Of a stretch of DNA of 47,740 nucleotides, positions 36,790 to 45,010 are shown piece after piece. Origin of the DNA: Enterobacter sp. R1(2018) (GTDB taxonomy: Bacteria > Pseudomonadota > Gammaproteobacteria > Enterobacterales > Enterobacteriaceae). The stretch is from the NCBI RefSeq assembly GCF_003628475.1, contig NZ_RCAA01000041.1, positions 95,681 to 143,420 on the forward strand, written 5' to 3'. Position 1 is the first letter of the stretch; every line of letters begins with the position of its first letter. The position numbers and the translations under genes are program-made. Under the pieces are notes generated by a model. It saw nothing but the letters and a program-made list of their open reading frames with translations. It did not search any database and was not told the DNA's origin.

Positions 36790-36798
36790 TGTGGATAA
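36790..36798 (-). promoter_or_regulatory. DnaA box 2 before nrdD
   Basis: A second perfect TGTGGATAA, 77 bp after the first and in the same orientation, ending 21 bases before the nrdD ATG. In E. coli it is the aerobic nrdAB promoter that is known to carry DnaA boxes. Confidence 0.6.
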
Positions 36799-36819
36799 CC
36801 TTTTTAAAATGGAGAAATC

Positions 36820-38955
36820 ATGACACCGCATGTGATGAAAAGAGACGGGTGCAAAGTGCCTTTCACTTCAGAGCGCATCAAAGAAGCCATTCTTCGTGCA
36901 GCTAAAGCAGCGGGAGTCGATGACGCAGATTATTGCGCCACCGTCGCAGAAATTGTAAGCGCTCAGATGGAAGGCCGCAGCCAGGTTGATATCGGCGAAA
37001 TCCAGACCGCGGTAGAAAACCAGCTTATGGCCGGAAACTACAAGCAGCTGGCGCGCGCCTATATCGAATATCGCCACGACCGCGATATCGAACGTGAGAA
37101 ACGCGGCCGCCTGAATCAGGAAATCCGCGGCCTTGTTGAACAAACCAACTCTGCGCTGCTGAACGAAAACGCCAACAAAGACAGCAAGGTGATCCCAACC
37201 CAGCGTGACCTGCTGGCCGGCATCGTGGCGAAACATTACGCTAAACAGCATCTGCTGCCGCGCGACGTGGTGCTGGCGCATGAACGTGGCGATATTCACT
37301 ACCACGATCTGGATTATTCTCCGTTCTTCCCGATGTTTAACTGCATGCTTATCGATCTGAAAGGTATGCTGACCCACGGCTTTAAAATGGGCAACGCAGA
37401 GATCGAGCCGCCGAAATCCATCTCTACCGCGACGGCGGTCACCGCGCAGATCATCGCCCAGGTCGCCAGCCATATTTACGGCGGGACCACCATCAACCGC
37501 ATTGATGAAGTGCTGGCTCCCTTTGTGACGGCAAGCTTCGAGAAGCACAGCAAAACGGCGCAGGAGTGGCAGATTCCCGACGCCGAAGGCTACGCCCGCT
37601 CACGTACCGAGAAAGAGTGCTACGACGCTTTCCAGTCGCTGGAATATGAGGTGAACACGCTGCACACCGCCAACGGCCAGACGCCGTTCGTCACCTTCGG
37701 TTTCGGGCTGGGCACCAGCTGGGAATCGCGTCTGATTCAGACCTCTATTCTGCGCAACCGCATTGCCGGGCTGGGCAAAAACCGTAAAACCGCGGTATTT
37801 CCGAAGCTGGTCTTTGCTATTAAAGACGGCCTGAACCATAAGTTCGGCGATGCCAACTACGACATTAAGCAGCTGGCCCTTGAATGCGCCAGCAAGCGTA
37901 TGTATCCGGACATTCTGAATTACGATCAGGTAGTGAAAGTCACCGGCTCCTTCAAAACGCCGATGGGCTGCCGCAGTTTCCTCGGCGTATATGAAGAAAA
38001 CGGCGAGCAGATCCATGACGGTCGTAACAATATCGGCGTGATCAGCCTGAACCTGCCGCGCATCGCGCTGGAAGCCGGCGGCGATGAGGCGCGTTTCTGG
38101 CAGTTATTAGACGGCCGCCTGGAACTGGCGTATAAGGCGCTGATGACGCGTATTGCTCGCCTGGAAGGCGTGAAAGCCCGCGTGGCGCCAATCCTCTATA
38201 TGGAAGGCGCCTGCGGCGTGCGCCTGAAGGCGGACGACGAGGTTTCTGAAATCTTCAAAAACGGCCGCGCCTCAATTTCTCTGGGCTACATCGGCATTCA
38301 CGAAACCGTAAACGCTCTGTTTGGCAATCAGCATGTCTACGACAGCGAAGCGCTGCGCGAAAAAGCGATCGCCATTGTTGCGCGCCTGCGAGAGGCTACC
38401 GAAGCCTGGAAAAATGAAACGGGCTACGGCTTTAGCCTGTACAGCACGCCAAGCGAGAACCTGTGCGACCGCTTCTGCCGCCTCGATACCGCCGAGTTCG
38501 GCGTAGTGCCGGGCGTAACCGACAAGGGTTACTACACCAACAGCTTCCACCTGGACGTAGAGAAAAAGGTCAATCCGTACGACAAAATTGACTTTGAAGC
38601 GCCTTACCCGCCGCTTGCGAACGGCGGATTCATCTGTTACGGCGAATATCCGAATATTCAGCACAACGTTCGTGCGCTGGAGGATGTATGGGATTACAGC
38701 TATCAGCACGTTCCGTATTACGGCACCAATACGCCAATCGACGAATGCTACGAATGCGGCTTTACCGGTGAGTTCGAGTGCACCAGCAAAGGCTTTACCT
38801 GCCCGAAATGCGGCAACCACGACGCAGCGCGTGTTTCCGTTACCCGCCGCGTTTGCGGCTATTTAGGCAGTCCGGACGCGCGTCCTTTTAACGCCGGCAA
38901 GCAGGAAGAAGTGAAGCGCCGCGTTAAGCACCTCGATAACGGGCAGATTGGCTAA
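36820..38955 (+). CDS. nrdD: Anaerobic ribonucleoside-triphosphate reductase NrdD
   Basis: A 711-residue class III ribonucleotide reductase that makes dNTPs without oxygen, using formate as reductant. An ATP-cone comes first (VMKRDGCKVPFTSERIKEAI, residues 5-24 onward) for allosteric control. The C-terminus has the zinc site CYEC and CPKC, and the glycyl radical Gly680 in RRVCGYLG. Length matches E. coli NrdD (712). GGAG precedes the ATG. NrdG follows with no gap. Upstream FNR, NrdR and DnaA sites suggest control by oxygen, dNTP level and perhaps the replication cycle. Confidence 0.99.
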   Translation: MTPHVMKRDGCKVPFTSERIKEAILRAAKAAGVDDADYCATVAEIVSAQMEGRSQVDIGEIQTAVENQLMAGNYKQLARAYIEYRHDRDIEREKRGRLNQEIRGLVEQTNSALLNENANKDSKVIPTQRDLLAGIVAKHYAKQHLLPRDVVLAHERGDIHYHDLDYSPFFPMFNCMLIDLKGMLTHGFKMGNAEIEPPKSISTATAVTAQIIAQVASHIYGGTTINRIDEVLAPFVTASFEKHSKTAQEWQIPDAEGYARSRTEKECYDAFQSLEYEVNTLHTANGQTPFVTFGFGLGTSWESRLIQTSILRNRIAGLGKNRKTAVFPKLVFAIKDGLNHKFGDANYDIKQLALECASKRMYPDILNYDQVVKVTGSFKTPMGCRSFLGVYEENGEQIHDGRNNIGVISLNLPRIALEAGGDEARFWQLLDGRLELAYKALMTRIARLEGVKARVAPILYMEGACGVRLKADDEVSEIFKNGRASISLGYIGIHETVNALFGNQHVYDSEALREKAIAIVARLREATEAWKNETGYGFSLYSTPSENLCDRFCRLDTAEFGVVPGVTDKGYYTNSFHLDVEKKVNPYDKIDFEAPYPPLANGGFICYGEYPNIQHNVRALEDVWDYSYQHVPYYGTNTPIDECYECGFTGEFECTSKGFTCPKCGNHDAARVSVTRRVCGYLGSPDARPFNAGKQEEVKRRVKHLDNGQIG

Positions 38956-39420
38956 GTGAACGTGCATCAGTACTACCCGGTGGACGTGGTTAACGGGCCG
39001 GGCACCCGCTGCACGCTGTTCGTTTCCGGCTGCGTGCATGAATGCCCGGGCTGCTATAACAAAAGCACATGGCGGGTGAATTCAGGCGTGGCCTTCACCC
39101 GTGAAATGGAAGACCGGCTGATTAACGACCTCAACGATAAGCGGATTCGCCGTCAGGGGCTGTCCCTTTCCGGCGGCGATCCTCTTCATCCGCAAAACGT
39201 ACCGGATATTCTGAAGCTGGTGCGGCGCGTGCGGGCCGAATGTCCCGGCAAGGACATCTGGATGTGGACGGGTTACAAGCTGGATGAGCTGACCGCCGCC
39301 CAGCTTGAGGTGGTTGATTTAATCAACGTGCTGGTCGACGGCAAGTTTGTTCAGGATTTGAAGGACCCGGCGCTTATCTGGCGCGGCAGCAGCAATCAGG
39401 TCGTTCATCATTTACGTTAA
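38956..39420 (+). CDS. nrdG: Anaerobic ribonucleotide reductase-activating protein NrdG
   Basis: A 154-residue radical-SAM protein with the cluster motif CVHECPGC (Cys26, Cys30, Cys33). It cleaves S-adenosylmethionine to make the glycyl radical on NrdD. SLSGGDPLHPQN and LVDGKFVQDLKDP are typical. The start is GTG at 38956, directly after the nrdD TAA, so translation is probably coupled. Length equals E. coli NrdG. A rho-independent terminator follows at once. Confidence 0.98.
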   Translation: MNVHQYYPVDVVNGPGTRCTLFVSGCVHECPGCYNKSTWRVNSGVAFTREMEDRLINDLNDKRIRRQGLSLSGGDPLHPQNVPDILKLVRRVRAECPGKDIWMWTGYKLDELTAAQLEVVDLINVLVDGKFVQDLKDPALIWRGSSNQVVHHLR

Positions 39421-39442
39421 GGCCCCGCAAGGGGCTTTTTTT
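39421..39442 (+). terminator. Rho-independent terminator after nrdG
   Basis: GCCCC / GGGGC with a GCAA tetraloop and seven T. The T-run touches the stop codon of the convergent yraQ, so the terminator overlaps the end of that gene. Confidence 0.92.
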
Positions 39443-40484
39443 ATAAGAGCGCCAGGGTTCCTACAATCACCCCGCTTAACATAACCAGCACGCCGGTAAG
39501 CCACAGGGCTTTCGCGGGAAACGCCTTATGCAACATGATCAGCGACGGAAGACTGACGGCAGGCAGGGTGATCAGCAGCGCCAGCGCGGGAGCGGTGCCC
39601 ATGCCGGCCAGCATCATGGTCTGAATAATCGGAATTTCGGCCGCGGTAGGAATAACAAACAGGCAGCCGGCGATCGCCATCGCAATAACCCAGAACAGGG
39701 TGTTGTCTACAGCGCCGTCGGCATGGGGAAACAGCCAGACGCGAGCCGCGCCGAGGACAAGCACCGCAATAAGATAAACCGGGATGGTGCTCCAGAAGAG
39801 ATTCCACAGCGCTTTCATCCAGCGCTGCAGAAAATTCCCTTCTGGCTGCAAAGGCTGGGCGAGCTGAGGAATATCCGTGCTCTGAGGATTATCTTTTACC
39901 CAGCGCTGCACTAAGGTCGCCACGCCCAGCACCGTGATAATACCCGCGACCAGGCGAATCAGGGCGAAATGCCAGCCCAGAACAAAGCCCATAAAGACCA
40001 GCGTCGCCGGATTCAGCACGGGATTGCCTAACCAGAACGCCAGCGCTCCGCCCATCGACACCGACTGGCGCCGCATGCCTGCGGCAACCGGGGCGGCACA
40101 GCAGGTACACATCATGCCCGGCAGCGAAAAAAGCGTGCCGAACAAGGTGCCGCTAAAGCGAGGCTGGCCGAGGGTGCGCATAAGCCAGTCCCGGGGAATC
40201 AAAACCTGAATCAGCGAGCCCAATATCACGCCCAGTACCGCGGCTTTCCAGACGGCGAGGAAATAAACCATCGCGTAATCCCAGGCGGCTTTGAAAGGAT
40301 TAACTTCCTGCTGCGCAATAATCGATTTGCCTATGCTGTGCGTTTCGGCGGCGGTAAAGGCTTTACCGTAATAGGGCTGCCATTTCACTATCCACAGCCC
40401 GACAATCACCACCGCGAAAAACAGTGCCGGTTTCCACCAGCTGAACGGCGTGCCGCTCGGCTGGTGCGAAGTTTGAGTTTGCAT
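39441..40484 (-). CDS. yraQ: Putative permease YraQ (DUF318 family)
   Basis: A 347-residue membrane protein with about eight hydrophobic segments, matching E. coli YraQ (346). The family signatures are SLPGMMCTCCAAPVAAGMRRQ near residue 120-140, including a CTCC cysteine cluster, and WLGNPVLNPATLVFMGFVLGW. Relatives are proposed permeases for metal or arsenic-type ions; transport has not been shown from sequence and the CTCC cluster suggests a thiol-binding substrate (inference). It lies downstream of yraR on the same strand, as in E. coli, and ends against the nrdG terminator. Confidence 0.9.
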   Translation of the reverse strand: MQTQTSHQPSGTPFSWWKPALFFAVVIVGLWIVKWQPYYGKAFTAAETHSIGKSIIAQQEVNPFKAAWDYAMVYFLAVWKAAVLGVILGSLIQVLIPRDWLMRTLGQPRFSGTLFGTLFSLPGMMCTCCAAPVAAGMRRQSVSMGGALAFWLGNPVLNPATLVFMGFVLGWHFALIRLVAGIITVLGVATLVQRWVKDNPQSTDIPQLAQPLQPEGNFLQRWMKALWNLFWSTIPVYLIAVLVLGAARVWLFPHADGAVDNTLFWVIAMAIAGCLFVIPTAAEIPIIQTMMLAGMGTAPALALLITLPAVSLPSLIMLHKAFPAKALWLTGVLVMLSGVIVGTLALL

Positions 40485-40538
40485 GAAAAGTTATCCTGCG
40501 AGTATTAAGCCTGAGTGATCTGTTGGCGCTAATACTAC

Positions 40539-40563
40539 GCTTCCCGTAAGGGTATTGGGAAGC
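40539..40563. other. Stem-loop between yraR and yraQ
   Basis: GCTTCCC / GGGAAGC with an 11-base loop in the 84-bp gap between yraR and yraQ. There is no T-run on the minus strand; it is a probable mRNA structure separating the two genes. Confidence 0.45.
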
Positions 40564-40568
40564 CGCGG

Positions 40569-41219
40569 TTAATAAGCCGCCGTATGCGCCGCGATCTCCC
40601 GCAGCCTCCTGGAGTCGAGGATGGCCACGCCTTCATGGGAAGGTGAAAGCGCCTCGTGCAGCATCGCCCGGGCAACGTCCCTCGCCTCAATGGACTTCCA
40701 CTTTCCGGGCAGGATTTTAAACAGCGGCGCAAAGAGCGATTCGTTAAAGCGTTGCGACTCACGATGTCCCAACAGCATGGACGGCCGGGCGATGGTAAGA
40801 CGCGGCCAGTTTTGCGCCATCAACGCCTCTTCCATCTTGCCTTTTACCCGGTTGTAGAAGAACGGTGACGCGCTGTTAGCCCCCAGCGAGCTGACCACCA
40901 GCATGTGGCTGGCGCCCAGCCGCTGGCCCGTCAGAGCGGTATCCACCACCAGCGTGTAGTCAGCGAGCACGAAGGCCTCTTTGCTGCCTGCCTCACGCAT
41001 CGTCGTGCCAAGACAGCAGAATACGATGTCCACCGGCTCGGTGGCCTGCGCCAGCGCATCGCTCAGCTGCGGATCGTGAGGATTAAACATTTTACGCATG
41101 GGCGGCAGCGGACGACGCGTCGCGGCCACAATATTCGTCACCCGCGGTTCGTCGTTGAGCAGACGTAATAAATGCCCGCCGACCAGACCTGTAGCACCTG
41201 TAATCAATACCCGGCTCAT
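40569..41219 (-). CDS. yraR: NAD(P)-binding Rossmann-fold protein YraR
   Basis: A 216-residue short-chain dehydrogenase-like protein. The nucleotide-binding [14 protein letters not shown] is at residues 8-21, followed by [40 protein letters not shown] and [18 protein letters not shown]. It matches E. coli YraR (211). The frame opens at 41267, but AAGGAG before the ATG at 41219 fixes the start. Substrate unknown; relatives related to TIP30/HTATIP2 bind NADPH without a firm reaction. It is divergent from yhbO. Confidence 0.9.
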   Translation of the reverse strand: MSRVLITGATGLVGGHLLRLLNDEPRVTNIVAATRRPLPPMRKMFNPHDPQLSDALAQATEPVDIVFCCLGTTMREAGSKEAFVLADYTLVVDTALTGQRLGASHMLVVSSLGANSASPFFYNRVKGKMEEALMAQNWPRLTIARPSMLLGHRESQRFNESLFAPLFKILPGKWKSIEARDVARAMLHEALSPSHEGVAILDSRRLREIAAHTAAY

Positions 41220-41321
41220 AGAAACTCCTTTATCAGATGAATCTAAGTCTAGTGCGTTCGCTTGCAAAGTCTGCCCTGTAGACCAGGCTTAAGCACTGGC
41301 ACCATAAAAAACGGAGGAACT

Positions 41322-41840
41322 ATGAGCAAGAAGATCGCAGTCTTGATCACCGACGAGTTTGAAGATTCTGAGTTTACCTCACCCGCAGAGGCATATCGTA
41401 AAGCCGGACATGAGGTGATTACGATCGAAAAACAGGCGGGTAAAACGGTAACCGGGAAACAGGGCGAGGCAAAAGTCGTTATCGATAAGGCCATTGACGA
41501 AGTAAGACCGGCTGATTTCGACGCGCTCCTGCTGCCCGGCGGACACTCTCCGGACAGCCTGCGCGGCGATGAACGCTTCGTGACCTTTACGCGTGATTTT
41601 GTCAACAGCGGCAAGCCCGTTTTTGCTATCTGCCACGGCCCACAGCTTCTAATCAGCGCCGACGTTGTCCGCGGGCGCAAACTTACCGCAGTCAAACCTA
41701 TCGTGATTGACGTGAAAAATGCCGGAGCCGACTTCTACGATAAAGAGGTCGTCGTCGATAAGGATCAGCTGGTCACCAGCCGTACTCCGGACGATCTACC
41801 GGCCTTTAACCGCGAGGCGCTGCGCCTGCTGGGAAGCTAG
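41322..41840 (+). CDS. yhbO: DJ-1/PfpI-family protein deglycase YhbO
   Basis: A 172-residue PfpI-type protein, the length of E. coli YhbO. The nucleophilic Cys104 is in [15 protein letters not shown], with the partner Glu in the N-terminal [11 protein letters not shown]. In E. coli it protects against several stresses and is reported to repair glycation of proteins and nucleotides by glyoxals. GGAGGA precedes the ATG. Its TAG stop overlaps the stop of convergent yhbP in a shared CTAG. Confidence 0.96.
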   Translation: MSKKIAVLITDEFEDSEFTSPAEAYRKAGHEVITIEKQAGKTVTGKQGEAKVVIDKAIDEVRPADFDALLLPGGHSPDSLRGDERFVTFTRDFVNSGKPVFAICHGPQLLISADVVRGRKLTAVKPIVIDVKNAGADFYDKEVVVDKDQLVTSRTPDDLPAFNREALRLLGS

Positions 41841-42268
41841 CTTTCCCGCAGCCAGTGTAATTTTTTGCCGAAACCAAGGGTGTTGTCGGTCATTTTCAGC
41901 TCCTCGAGCTGAATTTCCCACGCGGGCGCTGACATCACTCTTGCTACCGGAAAGCGTTTGCAGTAAAGATGGCGAACGCTTTCCGCCTCGCTTTCTTCCA
42001 GCATGCGTATTCTGCCGCAAAACTGTACGCCGCGAATCAGCGCTACCGTTTTCTGCTGCCCGTTTATCGTGCCCGCGACGCGCGCTGCACGCTGGCCGAT
42101 TAATTCGCCGTGGCGAGAATGGGCGTCGGTAAGCAGATAAAACGCCACGCGTTGGGGATCGTAATAATAAAAGGCGTTAGCGCACCATAAATCTTCGCTA
42201 CCGCCAACGCAGTAGGTGAGAACGTGCTGTTTGTTCAGCCAGCGGCTGATGGCATCAAGTGTTTCCAT
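41837..42268 (-). CDS. yhbP: UPF0306-family flavin-binding split-barrel protein YhbP
   Basis: A 143-residue protein matching E. coli YhbP (147): [20 protein letters not shown] at the start, [41 protein letters not shown] and [15 protein letters not shown] at the end. The fold is that of pyridoxamine-phosphate-oxidase-like flavin split barrels; the reaction is not known. The frame opens at 42325, but the family begins at 42268. It is convergent with yhbO, sharing a CTAG at the stops, and divergent from yhbQ by 55 bp. Confidence 0.9.
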   Translation of the reverse strand: METLDAISRWLNKQHVLTYCVGGSEDLWCANAFYYYDPQRVAFYLLTDAHSRHGELIGQRAARVAGTINGQQKTVALIRGVQFCGRIRMLEESEAESVRHLYCKRFPVARVMSAPAWEIQLEELKMTDNTLGFGKKLHWLRES

Positions 42269-42323
42269 GGGCAACCTGAACGGTGTTACTCTGCAAATAA
42301 TTTCAATTATGCGCGCGTGCCCC

Positions 42324-42623
42324 ATGTCACCCTGGTATCTCTACTTAGTCCGCACCTGCGATAACCGCTTATACACCGGCATCACCACGGATGTAGAGCG
42401 CCGCTTCGGTCAGCATCAGGCCGGAAAAGGCGCGAAGGCTCTGCGGGGCAAGGGCGAGTTAAAACTGGCGTTTAGCCGCCCGGTGGGCGATCGTTCGGCG
42501 GCCCTGCGGCTGGAATATCGCATCAAGCAGCTGACTAAAGCGCAAAAAGAACGCCTGGTGAACGGCAGCCTGGCTTTTGAAGACCTGCTGGCAGATCTTC
42601 AAAATCAAACCACTCCCCACTAG
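42324..42623 (+). CDS. yhbQ: GIY-YIG domain protein YhbQ
   Basis: A 99-residue single-domain GIY-YIG nuclease-fold protein: [20 protein letters not shown] carries the two motif strands, followed by the conserved Arg and Glu in [10 protein letters not shown] and [19 protein letters not shown]. coli YhbQ is 100 residues and is reported to cleave DNA in vitro. There is no good ribosome site before the ATG at 42324; an in-frame ATG at 42309 also lacks one. An ERIC element follows. Confidence 0.9.
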   Translation: MSPWYLYLVRTCDNRLYTGITTDVERRFGQHQAGKGAKALRGKGELKLAFSRPVGDRSAALRLEYRIKQLTKAQKERLVNGSLAFEDLLADLQNQTTPH

Positions 42624-42736
42624 ATTTCGCGATGCAGGTAGGCGGCAAGGGAACCCACCCCGAAAAGCTTACGAAAGTAAGTGACTGGGGTGAGCGAATG
42701 CAGCCAACACCCCTGCCGCGCGAAAGATGATGGGGA
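42624..42736. repeat. ERIC element (enterobacterial repetitive intergenic consensus)
   Basis: The stretch contains AAGTAAGTGACTGGGGTGAG at 42675-42694 followed by CG, an exact match to the conserved right-hand ERIC core. The left half (AACCCACCCCGAAAAGCTTACG) is a degenerate form of the other core, and the two pair as a large imperfect palindrome. It fills the gap between convergent yhbQ and yhbS, the usual setting for ERIC. Confidence 0.88.
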
Positions 42737-43243
42737 TTAAAACTCGCGGTTAAAGTGCTCGTGGTATTCCACCAGTCCGCTTACGCCATTTAGCGCATCG
42801 TCCGCCAGAGGATGGATCTGGAAGCTGGCTTCGGTATCAGGCCAGGCGCAACGCAGGCCGTACTGAGCCGCAGGCGCAAAGCCAAAGCGGCGGTACATAT
42901 CAGGCTCGCCCAGCGCGACCACCGCGGCATAGCCGAATTCGTTGAGTGAATCCAGCCCTTCGTAAACCAGCCGTTTCGCCAGACCCTGGCCGCGCCAGGC
43001 CTCATCCACCGCTAAAGGCGCAAGCCCCACCCACTGCAGCTCCTCGCCTTCCACGGCAACCGGGCTGAACGCAACATAGCCCACGACCTGTCCTTCTTCA
43101 TCCGTGGCGACCAGGCCAAGCGTCAGCAGGCCGTCTTCTCGTAAATTTTTTACCAGATCCGCTTCACCGTCGCCCTTGAAGGTTCGGCGCAGCAAGGCGT
43201 CGATACCGGGGGCGTCAATGGGTATTTCCACACGAATTAACAT
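42737..43243 (-). CDS. yhbS: GNAT-family N-acetyltransferase YhbS
   Basis: A 168-residue acetyltransferase close to E. coli YhbS (167): MLIRVEIPIDAPGIDALLRR, the acetyl-CoA loop VDEAWRGQGLAKRLV (about residues 78-92) and EPDMYRRFGFAPAAQYGLRC. Substrate unknown. Its ATG lies inside the end of ubiT: the two genes overlap by seven bases (43237-43243), so yhbS is translationally coupled to ubiT and may be expressed with the ubiquinone genes. Confidence 0.94.
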   Translation of the reverse strand: MLIRVEIPIDAPGIDALLRRTFKGDGEADLVKNLREDGLLTLGLVATDEEGQVVGYVAFSPVAVEGEELQWVGLAPLAVDEAWRGQGLAKRLVYEGLDSLNEFGYAAVVALGEPDMYRRFGFAPAAQYGLRCAWPDTEASFQIHPLADDALNGVSGLVEYHEHFNREF

Positions 43244-43761
43244 GGCTCACCTACCGAGTTACTTTCTGGAGCAGGGTTATGTTGCAAACCCGCTTCGACG
43301 AAATCAGCCAGCTGCAGCAGCCCGAACCGTAAAGGTTTCGGCATCGCATCCAGCTCAATGGCATCCATCAGGTTTTTGACATACAGACCGAGTTCGGTGT
43401 CGCCTTCAATGACCAGGCGACGCTGGAAGAATAACGTGTCCGGGTCCTGTTTGCGCGCGGCAATCATTAGCAAATCGTTAGCGCTGGCGCTGAAGCTGAC
43501 GTCGGCCGGCGCGTCTTCACGAACCAGCAGCTTATTATCCTGAAGCGAGGTAAACCACTTCAGGCCGAGATCGCGTACTTCAATGCTCAGCCAGCGGCCC
43601 TCTAAAAATTCCAGCTCGCCATCTTCCAGCGCCTGACGAAACTGCCAGCCCAGCACCTGCTCGAGAAGCTGACGCTTCAGAGCAAAGGGCGTCAGTTTGA
43701 CCGGAGTGCGCAATAAAGATGGGCCAACCTGTACCAGGCGAGAACGCAGTTTATCCAACAC
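43237..43761 (-). CDS. ubiT: Ubiquinone accessory factor UbiT (SCP2-domain)
   Basis: A 174-residue lipid-carrier protein matching E. coli UbiT/YhbT in length: LDKLRSRLVQVGPSLLRTPV, ALKRQLLEQVLGWQFRQALE, KQDPDTLFFQRRLVIEGDTE and the end NSVGEPC. It binds ubiquinone intermediates and is needed for oxygen-independent ubiquinone synthesis with UbiU and UbiV. The start is GTG at 43761, supported by AAGGAG just upstream and by the family length; the frame is open to 43827. It is divergent from ubiU, and the FNR-like site between them could serve both. Confidence 0.94.
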   Translation of the reverse strand: MLDKLRSRLVQVGPSLLRTPVKLTPFALKRQLLEQVLGWQFRQALEDGELEFLEGRWLSIEVRDLGLKWFTSLQDNKLLVREDAPADVSFSASANDLLMIAARKQDPDTLFFQRRLVIEGDTELGLYVKNLMDAIELDAMPKPLRFGLLQLADFVEAGLQHNPAPESNSVGEPC

Positions 43762-43859
43762 GAGCTTTACTCCTTGTGAAAAATTTTCGCTATTTTGCCA
43801 TACACGCCGATCGTCATAGCGGCGCAAATCAACAATTGCTCAGGTTTTAACTCTCACCA

Positions 43860-43873
43860 TTGGTTGCCATCAA
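43860..43873. promoter_or_regulatory. FNR site between ubiT and ubiU
   Basis: TTGGTTGCCATCAA matches TTGAT-N4-ATCAA at 9 of 10 positions. FNR controls ubiUV in E. coli. A second, poorer candidate (ATCAA at 43894-43898) lies closer to ubiU. Confidence 0.7.
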
Positions 43874-43989
43874 TACGCCATTAGCTGCCTTAAATCAAAA
43901 TTTGTCGCGGGCAGGTTAACTAAAATCCCAGTTCGTTAACAATTTTGCGGCCTTTAGCCGGTCGCGCGGGCTATCTGAAAGGATACCCA

Positions 43990-44046
43990 ATGATGCGGGA
44001 TAAATTATGGAGTTGCTTTGCCCTGCCGGAAATTTACCGGCGCTGA
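43990..44046 (+). other. Short out-of-frame ORF overlapping the ubiU start
   Basis: ATGATG at 43990 opens an 18-codon frame (MMRDKLWSCFALPEIYRR) that ends inside ubiU, in a different frame. It has a stronger ribosome site (AAAGGA about six bases before) than ubiU itself (GGGA seven bases before). Whether it is translated is unknown. Confidence 0.3.
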
Positions 44047-45002
44047 AAGCGGCCATCGATAATGGCGCCGACGCGGTTTATATCGGTCTGAAAGACGACA
44101 CTAACGCCCGCCATTTTGCTGGACTGAACTTCACGGAAAAGAAACTACACGAAGCGGTCAGCTACGTACATCTTCGCGGGCGCAAGCTGCATATCGCTAT
44201 CAATACCTTCGCCCACCCCGACGGTTACGCGCGCTGGCAGCGGGCGGTGGATATGGCCGCCCAGCTGGGCGCGGACGCGCTGATTCTGGCGGATCTTGCG
44301 ATGCTGGAGTATGCCGCGGCTCGCTATCCGCATATTGAGCGCCACGTCTCGGTTCAGGCTTCGGCCACTAACGAAGAAGCCATTCGCTTCTATCAGCGTA
44401 ATTTTGACGTGGCGCGCGTGGTGCTGCCGCGGGTGTTATCCATTCATCAGGTCAGGCAGCTGGCCCGCGTCACTCCCGTTCCGCTGGAGGTCTTCGCCTT
44501 CGGCAGCCTGTGCATCATGGCCGAAGGGCGCTGCTACCTGTCATCCTATCTGACCGGCGAGTCGCCAAATACCGTCGGCGCCTGCTCCCCGGCGCGCTTT
44601 GTGCGCTGGCAGCAAACGCCGCAGGGGCTGGAATCACGTCTTAACGACGTACTGATCGACAGGTATCAGGAGGATGAGAACGCCGGCTATCCGACGCTGT
44701 GCAAAGGCCGTTATCTGGTAGACGAGCAGAAATATCACGCTCTGGAAGAGCCCACCAGTCTGAACACGCTTGAGCTGCTGCCCGAACTCTACGCGGCCAA
44801 TATCGCGTCGGTGAAAATCGAAGGCCGCCAGCGTAGTCCGGCGTACGTCAGCCAGGTGGCGAAAGTGTGGCGTCAGGCCATCGACCGCTGCATGGCCGAC
44901 CCGGAGAACTATCGCGCGCAGCCTGCCTGGATGGACGCCCTCGGCGCGATGGCGGAAGGCACGCAAACCACCCTCGGCGCATATCACCGCAAATGGCAGT
45001 AG
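44007..45002 (+). CDS. ubiU: Oxygen-independent ubiquinone hydroxylation factor UbiU
   Basis: A 331-residue U32-peptidase-family protein, the length of E. coli UbiU/YhbU. The four Cys ligands of its 4Fe-4S cluster are visible: Cys169 and Cys176 in CIMAEGRC, Cys193 in TVGACSPARF and Cys232 in YPTLCKGRY. With UbiV it hydroxylates the ubiquinone ring under anaerobic conditions, using prephenate as the oxygen source in E. coli. It is followed by ubiV eight bases later. An FNR site upstream fits anaerobic expression. Confidence 0.97.
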   Translation: MELLCPAGNLPALKAAIDNGADAVYIGLKDDTNARHFAGLNFTEKKLHEAVSYVHLRGRKLHIAINTFAHPDGYARWQRAVDMAAQLGADALILADLAMLEYAAARYPHIERHVSVQASATNEEAIRFYQRNFDVARVVLPRVLSIHQVRQLARVTPVPLEVFAFGSLCIMAEGRCYLSSYLTGESPNTVGACSPARFVRWQQTPQGLESRLNDVLIDRYQEDENAGYPTLCKGRYLVDEQKYHALEEPTSLNTLELLPELYAANIASVKIEGRQRSPAYVSQVAKVWRQAIDRCMADPENYRAQPAWMDALGAMAEGTQTTLGAYHRKWQ

Positions 45003-45010
45003 GAAATCAG

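Noticed and set aside
36700-36800. Replication origin suggested by two DnaA boxes
   Set aside because: Only two boxes, no AT-rich 13-mers or GATC cluster, and the boxes lie in the nrdD promoter. Gene regulation is the better reading.
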